Shown one piece after another: positions 35,242 to 48,205 of a DNA stretch of 64,000 bases (its first letter is position 1; every line of letters starts with the position of its first letter). The stretch is from contig OZ038508.1 in the NCBI GenBank assembly GCA_964036315.1, positions 52,568,949 through 52,632,948 on the forward strand, in the 5' to 3' direction. The translations under genes and the position numbers were made by a program. This DNA comes from Acanthosepion esculentum (taxonomy: Eukaryota > Mollusca > Cephalopoda > Sepiida > Sepiidae). A model generated the notes under the pieces. That model worked only from the letters and a program-made list of their open reading frames with translations, was not told where the DNA came from and searched no databases.

Positions 35242-38200
35242 GTAGGCTGGTAGGCTGGTACACACAGTGTTGCTGGTTCTACCACCAATGGTCTCATTAT
35301 AAATTCTCAACTCAAAGACTGTTACTCGAGTTCTATCATTCTTTGAGATTCCATCTTCAATCTCCTATTTTGGACCCCCCCTCCTAAAAAATAAAAATAA
35401 ATTCCAACTCCCTATTCCATTCTCTCTATCACTTTACACAAATTGAAATTTCTGCTTTCCAATTCTTTTTTTTTTTGTAAAGAATTAAAACTTCCAATCT
35501 TTAAAATCCTTCTTTCCAAAGTGAAGACCAATTATGGCTTTTCCTTCTACTGTAGATGATTTTTTAAAATTTTATTTTTCATTAAAAAATATACATATAG
35601 ATATATATCAGGAAAGAGCTTTCTATATACATTAATTTTCACATGTATAAAATTTATTCAAGAAAATTTTTCAGAAGAATCAACCCTTTTCTGATTTTTT
35701 TTGATAAAACTTCAGGGGGCCATAATTTCTGATGCCTACCATGTCACCCTGTCCCAGATTGAGCTGAACAATCTCTCTGTATCCAATCTTGCAGATATTT
35801 TACTAATGATGATTATTTTCAGGCCAATGGCCTAAAAGCGTTATCTTTTTTGCAAACTTTTACTAACATTGTTCAGCATTTATTCAGTCCATATCTTTAT
35901 TTCCATGTTTTCACTAATCAATAATGAAAACCTTTTATTTATTTGATCCTGATGCCCACACAAAGCCTTATTGTGTGATAACACTAATATCTGTAGAGCC
36001 ACAGAATACATATATAATGGTATTAAGTACTAATCAAAGGGAAAGAAACTCTAGATATTACAAATGCTGAAGTACTTAAAATCAATATTTATTAATTTGG
36101 TGTCATTAAATAGCTTAAAATCATAGCATCAATTTTAATGTCTGGCACAAATAATAAAGTTTACACAATTTATCTTTTTTTTTTCTTGTTTGCCCACAGT
36201 TAAATTTTATAAAATCATACATAAACCCTTTAATGAAAATTTAAAACAAGTTTTTCTTAGTTGTTTAAATTCTTATTTGGTTACATTTTCATTTTTCATA
36301 TAAAACCCCACTAACATTATTCTGTACCTGATGTAAAATACTTTAAAAATGAATGTCATAATTAGCTTAGCCACATCAAATTGCATAATCAACATTTGCA
36401 AGAAATGACTTCCTATTTACAATACCTTAATATTTTCTCTTGATGGCTTCCTTTGGGGAGGGGAATACAAAAATCAGTCGTCTCCCTTGATTGTTCTCTA
36501 TCCCTCCCCCCCAAATTTTAATGTCACTGCAGTTTAAAATTGCTAAAAGCCTTTCAGTGACAAATCTAAACCTATTTTATACAGTTTCAGCTCAAAGAAA
36601 CAAAATCTGATTTGTTTGCAATAAATTCAATAAGTTTTTCATAAAAAAAACAATTAAAATCTTTCAAGAAGGATATTATTAAAACAAAAAAAAATGTATA
36701 AAGACTATATTTGCATAAAAATTATTATTTTTAGTTAGATATTACCTTTTGACCTGTAAGCTTGATAATCTATCACCTTCAATGTCCCATTATTGAATGC
36801 AAAATTTGTCATAGAATTTTTCAAAATCTTAACACTTGCAGTTGTTTAATCATAATTATAAAAGGAAACTTTTAGAGAATTTTGAAATTTGTTAGATATT
36901 TGAGGAGGATAATGCATGATTTTAAATAATATTAAAGATTAGTAAAGAATTGTTTAACTTTATCTAATAAATTTGCATCTTTATTCATTTTAAAATGTTA
37001 TTTAATTTTCATGAATTGCAATTATAAATTGATCTCCACATTTGCTCTAAAAGATTTTTCTTCATAAAATTTAATTCTCTTGGGGGGAGAAGCAAAACTT
37101 CTAACTTACATTCTAACTAAACTCAATTTCAGGAAATCGCACTTAGATATTTTTCTTTCTCCAATGGATACTAGAATCATCTATGTTTTCAGTAAAGACT
37201 GAAATTTTATTTTTCTTAAAGTAAAACTGATTAGTCTTAAATTTATTTTTAATTGAAGACAAAGAATATTTCAAAGGGTTGATAAACAAATCAATCCATC
37301 AGAATATTACACAATATTTCTGTAGAAACAACAAAAGAACCTTTTCTTTGTCAGTATTGATAAATATCAACCCTTGCACTATGTAATTCTAATAGGCATT
37401 ATTCTGCTAGATATTAATTTTCATCAAAATCAATTATCTAATCCTATAAACATCTCTGGCCAGTATTGATGCAACATTGATTTCTTTTTAGACATAACAA
37501 TTAAAATACTTAATCAAAAGTATTTAGAAAGTTTTATTTTATGACAAACGAAAATAAACCAATCATCTCTTCTATAATTTTGGTTGTTAATCAAGTTTTA
37601 ATATCACTAGTATTTGGATTTTTATCTTGTACATATTTTAATTTTGTTTGTGGGGGTGTTAAGATAGTTTAATTGGATTTCTTTTTTAATCACAATACTT
37701 GTCTTGGAGGTGAAATAAGTATATTTTATCACTAGCAACAGATTGAAGAGCTTTTTCTTTTATCTTGGCTTTGTCTATGGTACTCTATAATGAGCCCAAA
37801 GAATATTGGGTGAGAGCAACTTGAATTTTATAATTACTTACTCAGTTAAAAACCAAAAATAATTGTTATACCCATTCTTTATATTGACAGACCAGTTTTT
37901 TTCAGCATTGGCCTTTTTGTGTATTTTCATTAAAATGCCCAATCTTCCTACCCTCTATATAAATAGCAAAACATAGGTGAAGAGTAGAAAATGAACAGGT
38001 TACTATCCTTACAAGGAATAATCTTTCTCAGACCAATGCTGATATTTTTTTTTCTTTCTTACACAAATTGTAGGAAATTTCTTATTTCTAATACTGAATC
38101 TTTTTAATGGAGAATATTTACTGGCCTTCTATTATGAATCCGATGATCCCTTAAAGCTTACAACTAGTTCATTACCTTTTTTCCAAATATCCTAAGCCAT

Positions 38201-38995
38201 CGCAAAACGCAGTCATTTACCTATGTCGTATGTGATATTGTCGCGAGGTTATCTCCCTTACATCCTTGTCCACTTATATTTATCGGACTTACTAAATTAA
38301 ATTTAATGCAGTTTCTTAACGTTCGACAAAGCGATTGTTTTATTAATTTTTGTATCCTTTATAAAATTTCCCTGCCTTTTAACCTGTTGACTTTTTCTGT
38401 CAACGTTTTTCTTTCTCTTTACCTTTCCATCTATTTTGTTTTCCCTATTTTCTGATTCCTTTGAGCAATGTGGAGATTTGTTGTGCATGAAGTCAGTTGT
38501 TGCTTGTTCTTTGCATGATACCCAGTCAGTTGACCCTTGCTTCAGTGGACTGTGTTCATTTTAGTTTCATTTTAAAACAATTCTGGCTAACATGAACAAA
38601 ATTTATTATTTAAAAAATAAATAAATATAAATTGTTTTTTTTTTTTTCCTGTTTTTTTTTTTTTCCAATTCTTGAAGAATGTCACAGTCAAATTTGTTTA
38701 ACTTGATGACTTCTCCTGATTAAAATCCAAGGCTTTTTGGTATGTATGTCGTTTGGTAAGAGTGCAACAAAAAAAGTATAGTTTTGATTTAATTTTTTTT
38801 TTTAAAATAAAATGGACTTTACCTTGTACCCTTCCCTCTTCTTTTTGCTCCCAGGCTCTATTTTTTTCTTCTGTGATTGGTCAAGGATGGTAAATTCACA
38901 AATAAATCTTCAAATGGAAAAGAAAAATTCCAATGGAATTTTGAAAGTCTTCAAATGAAAATTAACTTTTTTTTCTTTACTTTTCCTGTCTTCAG
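35242..38995. other. LASP1: LASP intron
   Basis: Mostly AT-rich. A CpG-containing stretch at about 38190-38330 includes gttatctccctta (38248-38260), and a related tctccctt occurs at 36481. No exon supported. Confidence 0.5.
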
Positions 38996-39033
38996 CTCCT
39001 GCAGGTGGCCACAATCCATATGCTGGAAAGGGG
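38996..39033 (+). CDS. LASP1: LASP linker exon, APAGGHNPYAGKG
   Basis: A 38-nt exon, entering in phase 1 and leaving in phase 0, encoding A-PAGGHNPYAGKG. The acceptor is ttttcctgtcttcag and the donor is the consensus gtaagt. It converts the phase-1 linker series to phase 0, which the SH3 exon needs, so it should be constitutive. Gly-rich residues just before the SH3 domain match the GGGGK-type spacer of vertebrate LASP1. Confidence 0.8.
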
Positions 39034-40810
39034 GTAAGTTATTGCCTCTTTCTTTGTTATGAATCACATTGAAGTAGGAGGGGGGTTAAGAATTTTATAC
39101 ATTATCATTTTCATCTTCAGAGAACAATAATATAGCAAATTCCTTAAATATTTCAGGGGAATCTCTATACTATAATTAAAAGATCACTGTTAAAACTGTT
39201 CACTGATACCACTCCCTCTCTTGGATTGTTTTCCAAGTATGGTATCATTGACATAAATCATTTTGCCAGAAGCGAGTCTTCAAATTCATAATTCAAAAGA
39301 ACTGTAAAATTTTCATATGGGGCACCGTAGATATTGAATAATTTGATTTTGTTTCCAGTCTTTACAAAATCAACTTGGCGACCTGAAAAACTGAAGGTAG
39401 AAATTAAATTACTAAATATTTGTCATTTTAGTATTATGGTAAATACTAATAGATGGTATAATTTTGGAAAGCATACAAGTTTTGACATTGCTTTATAATT
39501 GTATACATGGTGGAAGAAGAGCAAGGTCAAAAATTTAATTTTTTTAAATATTTTCATATGCATTCACCATTTAAGTCCTGGGTTGTTACAACAGATAAAA
39601 TTGTGAGAATACCATGTATGCCAGTGTATAAGTTAATGTCTTAAAATTTCGCACTGGCATATATGGTAGCAGTCATAATTCAAAGAATTGAAATTACTGA
39701 TAGAACATTTACGTATGTAAGCACATAGTCCTAAAGTTGAATAACTTCTGTAGTGTGTACTAGTAACAGTATTAATGTCATTTAATATCAACTTGTTTGT
39801 TTAACAAAGAGGTTAAGAAATACCAATTTCATTGTAATAGTCATAAATAAAATGTCATGGCAGAAAGAGAAAAATAAGAATTTGTTCTTAAAGATAATCT
39901 TTAGTTCTATACATTGGACAGGATTGTTCTATCATTGTTTTCTCTACTTGTTTTTATGAATGACAAAGATGATGAAATTAATGTAGCAAGCTTCTTTTTT
40001 TTTTATGCATGTCACCTTGTCAAAAGTATGCTGGTGCTCTTCATTTTTTTTTTAAGAAGCTATCAGCGTTATAAATATAACAGCTGAAAATTGGGAATCC
40101 CCTCTTTGTTCTCACATTTTGATTTTTATATTCAGATTTATTTTGTTACATAGCACACTAATGGGATTTGAATTCAACCAATACAATGAGCCTAACTTAA
40201 TAAGATGATTCAGTATTATAAGATAATAGGGTTCTTGTAGGTTTTTTAGTTGATGGGTAGTCCTGAACCAAAATGTTGAAAGTTGTTTTTGCAGAGTTAT
40301 ACTGAAATTAGAAAAATCCAGTTCAAGAGTTCTTTTGCTTAAAAAGGATAGGTTAAATAAATTGATAAATGTGCAGTTTCAATTAAGAAGAGATGTGAGT
40401 TTAAATCTCACTAGATATTTATTCTTTTGTTTCTGATTCACTTGGGGAATAATGACCTGAGAGTTGCAATAAACTGCAACCGAAATAAGCTGAAAGAAAG
40501 TAGTCAGAAATCTAATGGCAATGCTTATTTAACAAAATCTTTGGCTGAAACATCCTAGTAGTTTAGATATCAGGCACAGTTGTTTGGTTTTCACCATTCT
40601 AAACTATTTCCCAGACAATATTAGATTTTGGGATAGCATACTGTTAACTGTTCCAGCAGACTTATTATATATTAGTGTTTTATTGGAAGTGAGATAAAAT
40701 TGGGATTAATGACAGGTTATCCAAAGGAAGCCAGATTCCAGATGCTCTCAGATGTGGGCAGTGATCGAGTTGATTGTCAATGAAGTCCTGACACTCTGAT
40801 CACTCGCTTT

Positions 40811-42187
40811 TATACCATTTCACTTTCAATTTGAGAATAGTAACTTTCAAAATGGAAGGATTTATTTTGAATAAAAAAAAAAAAAGGAAAATTAACCAAT
40901 CAAATTTGTATTTTTTCTATATATTTATATTCCAAAGTTAAAATTGTTTTTTTAAAAATTGAATTTAATTTGATAAAACACTTATTTAACTATCATTCAG
41001 TTATGTGCCATGCGTGATACACGCTTAGGCGATCATGTATCTTTTTGATACATGATCGACGAGGCAGATCCCCCCCCCCCCCACAGTAGGTTGAATTTAA
41101 ATTTGCATGAACTGAAAGAAAAACTTGTAAAGTTTGTATTCCAAGGAAAAAAAGGAAGACTCAAAAGTGGACAATGCTTCAGAAAAGTATTAAATGATCA
41201 CAGATTTTATGTGGAACAAAATTGAAGATAACCCCAGAATAATGCTTAATGAGCTAGTTGATGCCATTTATCATAAATTCAATTTAAAACTGCCCAAGCA
41301 GACTTTACATCACCACCTGGACATGCTTTTATACACTCTAAAAAGTGTCAAATTCAAGCCAGAAACAGCAAACACATTAGAGAATAAAGAAAAGAGAAAA
41401 AGGTTTGTGGAGGAACTCCTTGCATTTCAGAGTCAGAACTTGCCAATTCTCTTCCTGGAGGAAACAAACTTCAATATCCATATTTCAAGGAGTGAAGGGC
41501 AATCTCAAAAAACTACAAGGTGCAGCACAATTGCAGCAGCATCAAACAGTGCCAACATACATGTAATAGGCTGCATCGACAACTTGGGCCTAATTTACAG
41601 TGAAGTCAGGCAGAGATTGTACATAAATAACTTGAAGACGTGTGATTTTGCTAAAGAAAACCTTGTGAGTAGCCAAGGAAAAGTATGGTTGATGTGTCAT
41701 TCTTGTCATTGCCAATGTACCTTGCCACTTAAAAATCAAATCAGCCTTAGATGAGGAATTTTCCAATGATCAAATTTTGAGACTAGGACCTTACAGCTCT
41801 ATGCTCAATCCAATTGAGAATGTTTGGTCAATTTTCAAAGCTGAAGTAAAGAGGAAATTGGCTGAAAATACCCAAGAAATTCTAATGAGAGAAAGGTTAA
41901 CCATGAGCATCAAAGAGTATAGGTCCCAGACCCTAAAAGATTATATAAATGCTACCCTTGCAATGGTGAAATAGGCAATGTGCTCAAATTTCATTGCAGG
42001 CATCCAAAGCAAAATCATGAAAACCTTAAATCTGGAAGACATGACATTTTTTGTTAACATGCTTTACTTATAATGACGATTCAATCATTTTCTTCTATAG
42101 AATTATTTTTTATTGTTTAGTTCAAAAATTAAAGTTAGTGTTCTCTTTTGAAAGTCACTATTCTCAAATTGAAAGTGAAAAGGTATA
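40811..42187 (+). mobile_element. Tc1/IS630-type transposon with both inverted repeats
   Basis: Forty-odd base TIRs match at 40 of 42 positions: left taccatttcactttcaattt onward (40813-40852), right the reverse complement (42146-42185). TA duplicates flank each end (40811-40812 and 42186-42187). The 1.37-kb span holds a disrupted transposase on the + strand. The ends are far better preserved than in the element at 1131, suggesting a younger insertion. Confidence 0.88.
41194..41974 (+). pseudogene. Tc1/IS630-type transposase, broken
   Basis: The first frame (41194-41754) begins in the helix-turn-helix region (LPKQTLHHHLDMLL). It reaches FLEETNFNIHISRSEGQS, matching the DETNFN block of the family, but with Glu in place of the first catalytic Asp. 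The second catalytic block (normally DNAPCH-like) is corrupted to CHSCH near 41700, and the frame closes at 41754. A second frame (41777-41974) supplies LGPYSSMLNPIENVWSIF, the last catalytic block, and a lysine-rich end. The two frames are offset by a frameshift near 41710-41775. About 260 of an expected 320 or so residues are present. It is inactive as it stands. Confidence 0.82.
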
Positions 42188-43035
42188 ATCTTAGTAGCAG
42201 TGAAATTGAGATAATACAGAAAAAGCAATGCCAATGTTTATTCTTGTTACACTGAAACAACATCACCATACTAAAGCTTTATCATTAGAGTTGATACTGC
42301 AGTAACAATTTTATCTTAAAGTTGGTCCCTTTGAATGATAATTTGGAGATTATCATCTGCCAAGTTTTCCTTTTTAGGGTGACACTTGCAGCATAACACC
42401 AAAGTCACTCTCCATTAACATTTTAACTGAAGGAAATTGTCAGTAAAATAACACAACAATTTCTCTCTTCCCTCAACTTAATTGTTCAGCTGAATGTTCC
42501 ACTGTACTAATGAAATGCTACTTTCATAACAAACATCTAAGATTTCACATTTATCGCTTTTACTATTAAAAGTTGATTATTGAAAAATACTTTTTAAAAA
42601 TTACAAAGCACAACAGTTGCTTGCTTCGAAAAATCTACTTCATGGTTACAGTTATGACCTTCCACAATTGTAAGGTGCCACAGGGTATATCGGTAAACAC
42701 TCAAAGACTACCATCTCTCCTCCTGATCATATGGGTCCTAACGTGACCTCCGAGAGACAAGGCCTATTCGGTAGTGACGTGACGTCACAAAAGTAGTCCA
42801 TGCAGTGAAACAGACAGTAATCATAATGTAACGAATAATTGTAAGAAAAAAATTAGTTTTAGAAAACTTTTAAAAAATACATTGTTTTACAAAACAAATA
42901 AACAGAATTGGATTTTATACAGAACTTTATTTCATATTAATTTTTTTAAAATAACCGATAAGAAAAAAAAATGTTGCTGAATGTTTTGTTAAAGAAATTA
43001 AACATCATGTTAGATTTCATTAAATTTTAAAGACT

Positions 43036-43741
43036 GAAATTCGTTCATTATTTTTTTATTTGTTCCAAATTTGAAAACATTTTTTAAATCATTATCAGTA
43101 TTGTTTTAATTTGCATGCTTTTATCTTAATTTTAGTAATTATTCTGTAAAGTTACAATATCGTAATTATTAATGATTTTATTCATATACACTCGGACAGC
43201 AACAACTCAATTATGAATTAGGAAACAAATAAACAATTAAATAAATAGACGAGCAAATTACATGTAAATGATAAATAAACGATTAAAATAAGAAACAAAT
43301 AAACTAAATACATGAAAGGAAAGTAAATAAATTTGATACAAAAAAGAGATTTAAAATTCAAATAATACTTATAGAAAAGTAGGTTACAGACAATTCATTT
43401 TAAGAATGAAAATGAAATTCATTCATGATTTCAATTGTTTCACATTTGAACATTTTTTATAAATCATAATCAGCATTGTTTTAATTTGCATGTTTTTATT
43501 TCAATTTTAATAATTATTCTGTGAAGTTACAATTTTTGTAATCATTAAGAGATTATTACATTAACAACTGAATTATGAATTAGGGAACAAACAATTAAAT
43601 AAGCAAATTATAATTAAATGATGAATAAATAAAACAATTAAACATAAACAAGAAACAAAAACACAAACAAGAAAATAAATTAGATACAAACAATAAATAG
43701 ATTTAAAAATCAAATAATACTTTCAGAAAAATAGGTTACTG
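43036..43741. repeat. Direct duplication inside the P element
   Basis: Two diverged copies in tandem (43036-43390 and 43414-43741) share gaaattc-ttcat, cattgttttaatttgcatg, attattctgt-aagttaca, caa-t-aattatgaatta and, at their ends, aggttac. It lies between the transposase end and the left TIR. Confidence 0.75.
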
Positions 43742-43935
43742 ATACAAAATTTAGCTGAATGAAGTTTTCTTTTTCTGCTTAACTTGTTACTTGTAATATT
43801 ATTTTCCCTAGAACAAAAATTATTTAAAAGAGCATTTGTAGAGCTCCAGACAAACATTCTTTGTATTTTTTCTATATTGTGACCCTCATCACAAGTGTCA
43901 ACATAAAAAAGAACCTCATAATCTGCAAAAAACAT
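43723..43935 (-). pseudogene. Probable P transposase C-terminal piece
   Basis: A 70-codon frame just downstream of the core reads LFYVDTCDEGHNIEKIQ and ends in basic SNKLSRKRKLHS. Position and composition suit a C-terminal tail, but no signature motif is present. Confidence 0.4.
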
Positions 43936-43974
43936 TCAATGTTATATGCATGGCTTATTTTCTTTTTCTTTGAT

Positions 43975-46180
43975 TTACTGAATGAAGAAAAGAATGATTT
44001 TTATCAGCTTATGAATGACTACATAATTATTCAGAACAAAATTTATAGTTTTATCATTAGGATATAAGAGAGAACTTCTATTAATCCCCTGAAAATAGCT
44101 GCTTATTTCAGGTATTTCTTCCACATTATCTCTTACACTTCCAGATATTAAATCTTTGCAGCTATTGCATTTAATTTTCTTAAAAACTGCATTACACCAA
44201 TAACTTGCTAAGTATAGTATTACAGGTAGAACTTCTCTGCAATTATTTACATCATCCTCTTTAACATCAATTCTATATTTATATATATATAACTTTTCCT
44301 CCTCTGTCACTTCATCCCAGTTTGGTTCTTGTAAACTCTTTAAATCAATTTTAATGCATTGCTGATTAAATGGTAAGTTTAATTTTAAAACTGATTGCAT
44401 TGTAATAATTTTTTCACACTCAAACACTTGCCGTATCGAGATATTATACTGATCCCCAGTAAGTTGTTGATATTGACCAAACCTTGCCTCAAGGTGATCA
44501 GTTTGAAATTTACCTGGTAATATGTACAGCATTTTCAGTTCTTCTATGCAATACTTGGTCAGTTTTAGAAATGCATAGGTTGTATGATGCAAAGCAGTGA
44601 AGTTTTCCTTTGTTAATTTGCCATTTCTTCCAGAAATGCTATTCCAAGATTTTAACCAGTCACAGAATACAGAGGAAAATCTAAAATTTTCTTCATTCAT
44701 TCTAAGTGGATTGCAGTATTTATTTCTAAGCCGACAACCTTTATATGGCATTTTAACATTCATTATTGTCCACCAAATATAAAATATGTTTATATATTCT
44801 GCAAAATTAGGCAAATATTTCTGTTTTCCTAAGATCAATAATCCTTGAATAGTGTATTCATTAAAAATTTGCAGAACTAAATTGGCATTTTGCCTTTCAA
44901 GATTAGTAGGAGAAAGTGCCTTTGAGGTTAATTTATAACAATATTTTAAAATTGACTGAGATTCTAAGGCATGAAGTTTCTGTAAGGTAGAAAATGTGGC
45001 ACTTTGGATACTATCTAATTCATGATTTCCATCATGACAAAATTTGGGGAACAGCATGCATTTATTTGCATCTTTTTGACTAAGCCAATTGTTTCTAATG
45101 TATTTTAATATATGGACCGAGTCAAAAAGGAAGAAAAGAGGTCGAGACTTTATAACTGAGGGTGGATATACAATGAAAAGCTTTGGAGAACTGCAAAAGA
45201 AAGATATAGCTTTTTTATTTATAGCATTATTATCTGTTATGATTGATAATACTTGAAAGCCAATTATTATATGTTTAACTATATCAAATAACTTCTCAGC
45301 TTTAAGACATTTAGTTGGCATAACATGCACAACATTTTATATTGTGAGAATACACTGCTAATCCTAAAAGCAAAAGCACTTGTTGCAGCTTCACTGCTGT
45401 TATCAGACAAGCCAACACTATTACCACCCTTATAATGTTTTAGATGAATTTCATCAACAAGTAAAGATACTGTGATGTCCTGCACTAGGAGCTTAAATTT
45501 ATTTTTAATATACATAAGAAAATTGTTATGTTGCTCAATCAAAGGATTCATATATGTTGATAAGGTTAATCTTTTAATGGTTGAATAGCTAGGTAAAATT
45601 ATATTTTTGCTGTCTCTTAACAATCTGTCCCCTTTAGGGGAGCAGTTATATAACAATGAAGAAAATATCATTTCTGTTGAATAATCAAGCTTATTTTGTG
45701 TCATTAAATTTAGCTGCTCATATATAAATTTGATTGCATTAATGTTTGATTCTTCTTGCACCAATAGTAGAAATGACATTACCAATTTTAATATAAAATT
45801 CATATTTTGAGGTTCAAGTTGCTGTTGTTCTGTGTCCATTTTTTTCATGTTTTCTATCAGAATTTCAAGAGTATTTTGATTAGTTACGTGTTTAGAAATC
45901 TTATAATCCCCTATTGAATGTATTTCCACATCTCTACAAAAAAAACATGTACTGCAAAATCAGATTCGATTACAAGAGACAGATAGATTTTTGGATATGG
46001 GGATTTGATGATGCTGAATATAATAAGTGTCTTTTGCTGCCTAACAAAACTCCAGTAATTTCTATCAAGGAAATTTAATTTCCCTTCTAGATCATTATTA
46101 TGGAATTTCTTCTGCATTTTATATGCTAAGTCATCATTAATACTTTGATTTAAAGCACTTTTAAGAGCAGAATTCTCTAG
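43975..46180 (-). pseudogene. P transposase catalytic core, frameshifted
   Basis: Three frames carry the rest of the core. The first (about 46180-45915) has a coiled-coil-like start and SPYPKIYLSLVIESDF. The second (45929-45279) has VSLLVDEIHLKHYKGG, holding the first catalytic Asp. The third (45330-43975, 451 codons) has ITDNNAINKKA with the next catalytic Asp, FFLFDSVHILKYIRNNWL, and DHLEARFGQYQQLTGD with the catalytic Glu. These blocks match P-element/THAP9 transposases. Frameshifts fall near 46180, 45925 and 45300. The long third frame shows that decay is moderate. The frames are described separately and no joined protein is implied. Confidence 0.82.
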
Positions 46181-46184
46181 TCAC

Positions 46185-46395
46185 ATTCTCCTGGTGACTC
46201 TCTAGAAGTAGTCAATGAAGATAAATATGAGGGACAGTTTGGGAAAATTCTAGGAATAGCATGAAGATATATTTTTTTAGGTTAACTGCAATTGTGACAC
46301 CTGTTTTTTCGTCAAAAGCTGACGATTCACTTCTTATGTCCTCCGGTCGAAAATGTAGTTCACATAAAAACTCAAAAAGATTTTAAAAACCAAAC
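46185..46395 (-). pseudogene. P transposase exon 2, THAP C-half
   Basis: On the minus strand one frame reads CELHFRPEDIRSE, supplying the Cys-x2-His ligands of THAP. After a frameshift near 46240-46280, another frame reads AIPRIFPNCPSYLSS, the AVPxIF box that closes THAP domains. A possible acceptor, aaaatag, ends at 46396. There is a stop just after the acceptor in that frame, so the exon is degraded or its true start differs. Confidence 0.65.
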
Positions 46396-47161
46396 CTATT
46401 TTAAATTCTTGTGAAAATCTAAGGAAATCAATCAGCAAAAATCTAAAAAATAATATGAAGCAATAACAATTTTAGGAAAAGTGGAGAGAATTCAAGAAAA
46501 GATTATTAGTGACGAAGCTATGTAGAAATAAGAGAATTTTTAACGTTTATTCATTTCTTTAATTTAAAATGATGAATGCAAAACATTTTTATGAATAAAA
46601 CAATTCTAAAAAATTGTTAAATTATTAGAATTATTTTTATGCCTAAAAAAATTCCTTTATTAATTTATATCGAAAATTTCTTAAAGTTTATTTTTATAAA
46701 AATTAGATTTCAGCTTTTAAAAACTTTTGCAAATTTCTTTTAATGTGTTTTGTGAATTATAAAGATCTAAAATTATTTTAATCCTCAAAGTTTCAATTGA
46801 GTTTAATAACTTTTTAAAACAAGTTACAAAGCTGTTTTAAAATGTGTTGTGAATTAGACATAAAATTCAATTCAATTAAAGTTTCATTTAGTCACGAATA
46901 AAACAATTCTAAAAAATCGATAAAATTATTTTTTATGTATATAAAATATTCCTTTCGAAAATTTCTTTAAAGTTTATTTCTTAAAAAAATGAGATTTTAG
47001 ATTTTAAAAACAACACGTACGAGAATGAATGTCTCTCTCTAAACTTTCTCGCTAGATTTATGTCTTAACTTTATGTTATGAATTACAAAGACATGGTATT
47101 AATTTTATCATTAAAGTTTCAATAAAATTTACTTATTTTTTAATACAAAAAATATACTCAC

Positions 47162-47313
47162 TCTGCTGAATTTAGTAGATAAAAATGATCTCTTCTGATT
47201 GTACGAATCCAAACATCAGATAATTCTTTATCTTTATTTAAAGAAAATACATATACTTTAGGGCCGTTTTTATAATTCCCTTTGCAATTTGGTACAATGC
47301 ATCTATAAGACAT
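47162..47313 (-). pseudogene. P transposase exon 1, THAP zinc-finger N-half
   Basis: The ATG at 47313 opens MSYRCIVPNCKGNYKNGP, then VYVFSLNKDKELSDVWIRTI. This is the start of a THAP domain: C-x4-C, then the invariant Trp. The exon ends with a consensus donor gtgagt (47161 downward). THAP domains bind the subterminal DNA of P elements. The remaining C-x2-H ligands come in the next exon. It is intact by itself, but downstream exons are broken. Confidence 0.8.
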
Positions 47314-48149
47314 TGTTTTTGTTTTAAATTAATTCAATATTTAAAAGAAAATAAGTAATTTATAAATGCCGCCGTAAAAAAACTGCTACACAAAACAAAC
47401 GACACGCTTCTTGCAAGTCGGACTCAATGTGATGACGTCACATTTGTCAACAACGAAATGAAACAGGCCTTCTCTCTTGGTGGTCACAGTCCTAACCTAG
47501 CAGTTTTTATTTATTTCCTTCACCACCACCATATAACACAAGGTCTGTTTAAGGTAGGGTTACACATATACATTTGGGTGAAACTTCATACCCTGTGCTG
47601 CTCCAGAATTGGAATCTCCAATTCATTTGTTTTATGTCTTACTTAAAGACTGACTGATTCCAGACAGAAAAAATCAAGCAGTTGGAATGAATGATGCAGT
47701 AAATGGCGTGAGGAAGAAGTAGGGGACATTGATGCTATTAAGTAAAGCCTTTACCATTTTGACTTTTGAAATTACGACAATTTGAAAAGATTCTTTCTCT
47801 CACTCACTAACCCTCTTCTCGCTGCTTATTTTCACTGAAGGTGTTTTTTAATGTGAATATTTGAAATCTATTAGAAAAATATGGAATACAAGCAATCTGG
47901 AGCATTGCACAAAATTAGGTGCAAAGCACACGATTCTATATTTTGACATGATTGTTTAAGTTTATGAAAAAAAATAAAAATAAGTTACCAGTTTATCTCT
48001 ATATGAGAAAGACTAAAGAATAGCAGATGTATTTTAAAATAAGGATTGTAATTGAAATATATCAGAATAATGATACTGCTTCATTCCTGAATTTCAAATA
48101 CCAGATTAATTTCTTTCAAGTGGTTTCCTGAATAGTTTTCTTTTAAGTG

Positions 48150-48150
<1 letters not shown>

Positions 48151-48200
<50 letters not shown>
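48151..48200. repeat. (TA)n microsatellite
   Basis: About 25 TA units, ending 38 bases before the 6-nt microexon. Confidence 0.95.

Positions 48201-48205
<5 letters not shown>

Larger units (their letters stand above)
42743..47488 (-). mobile_element. P element (THAP-transposase DNA transposon), decayed
   Basis: The ends are imperfect inverted repeats. The left reads gtgacctccgagagacaagg; the right, reverse-complemented, reads tgtgaccaccaagagagaag. The same 8 bases, GTCCTAAC, flank both sides (42735-42742 and 47489-47496); 8-bp duplications are the hallmark of the P superfamily. A TGACGTCA palindrome lies just inside each end (42780-42787 and 47433-47440). The transposase runs on the minus strand, antisense to LASP, in several exons and frames. 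Confidence 0.85.
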
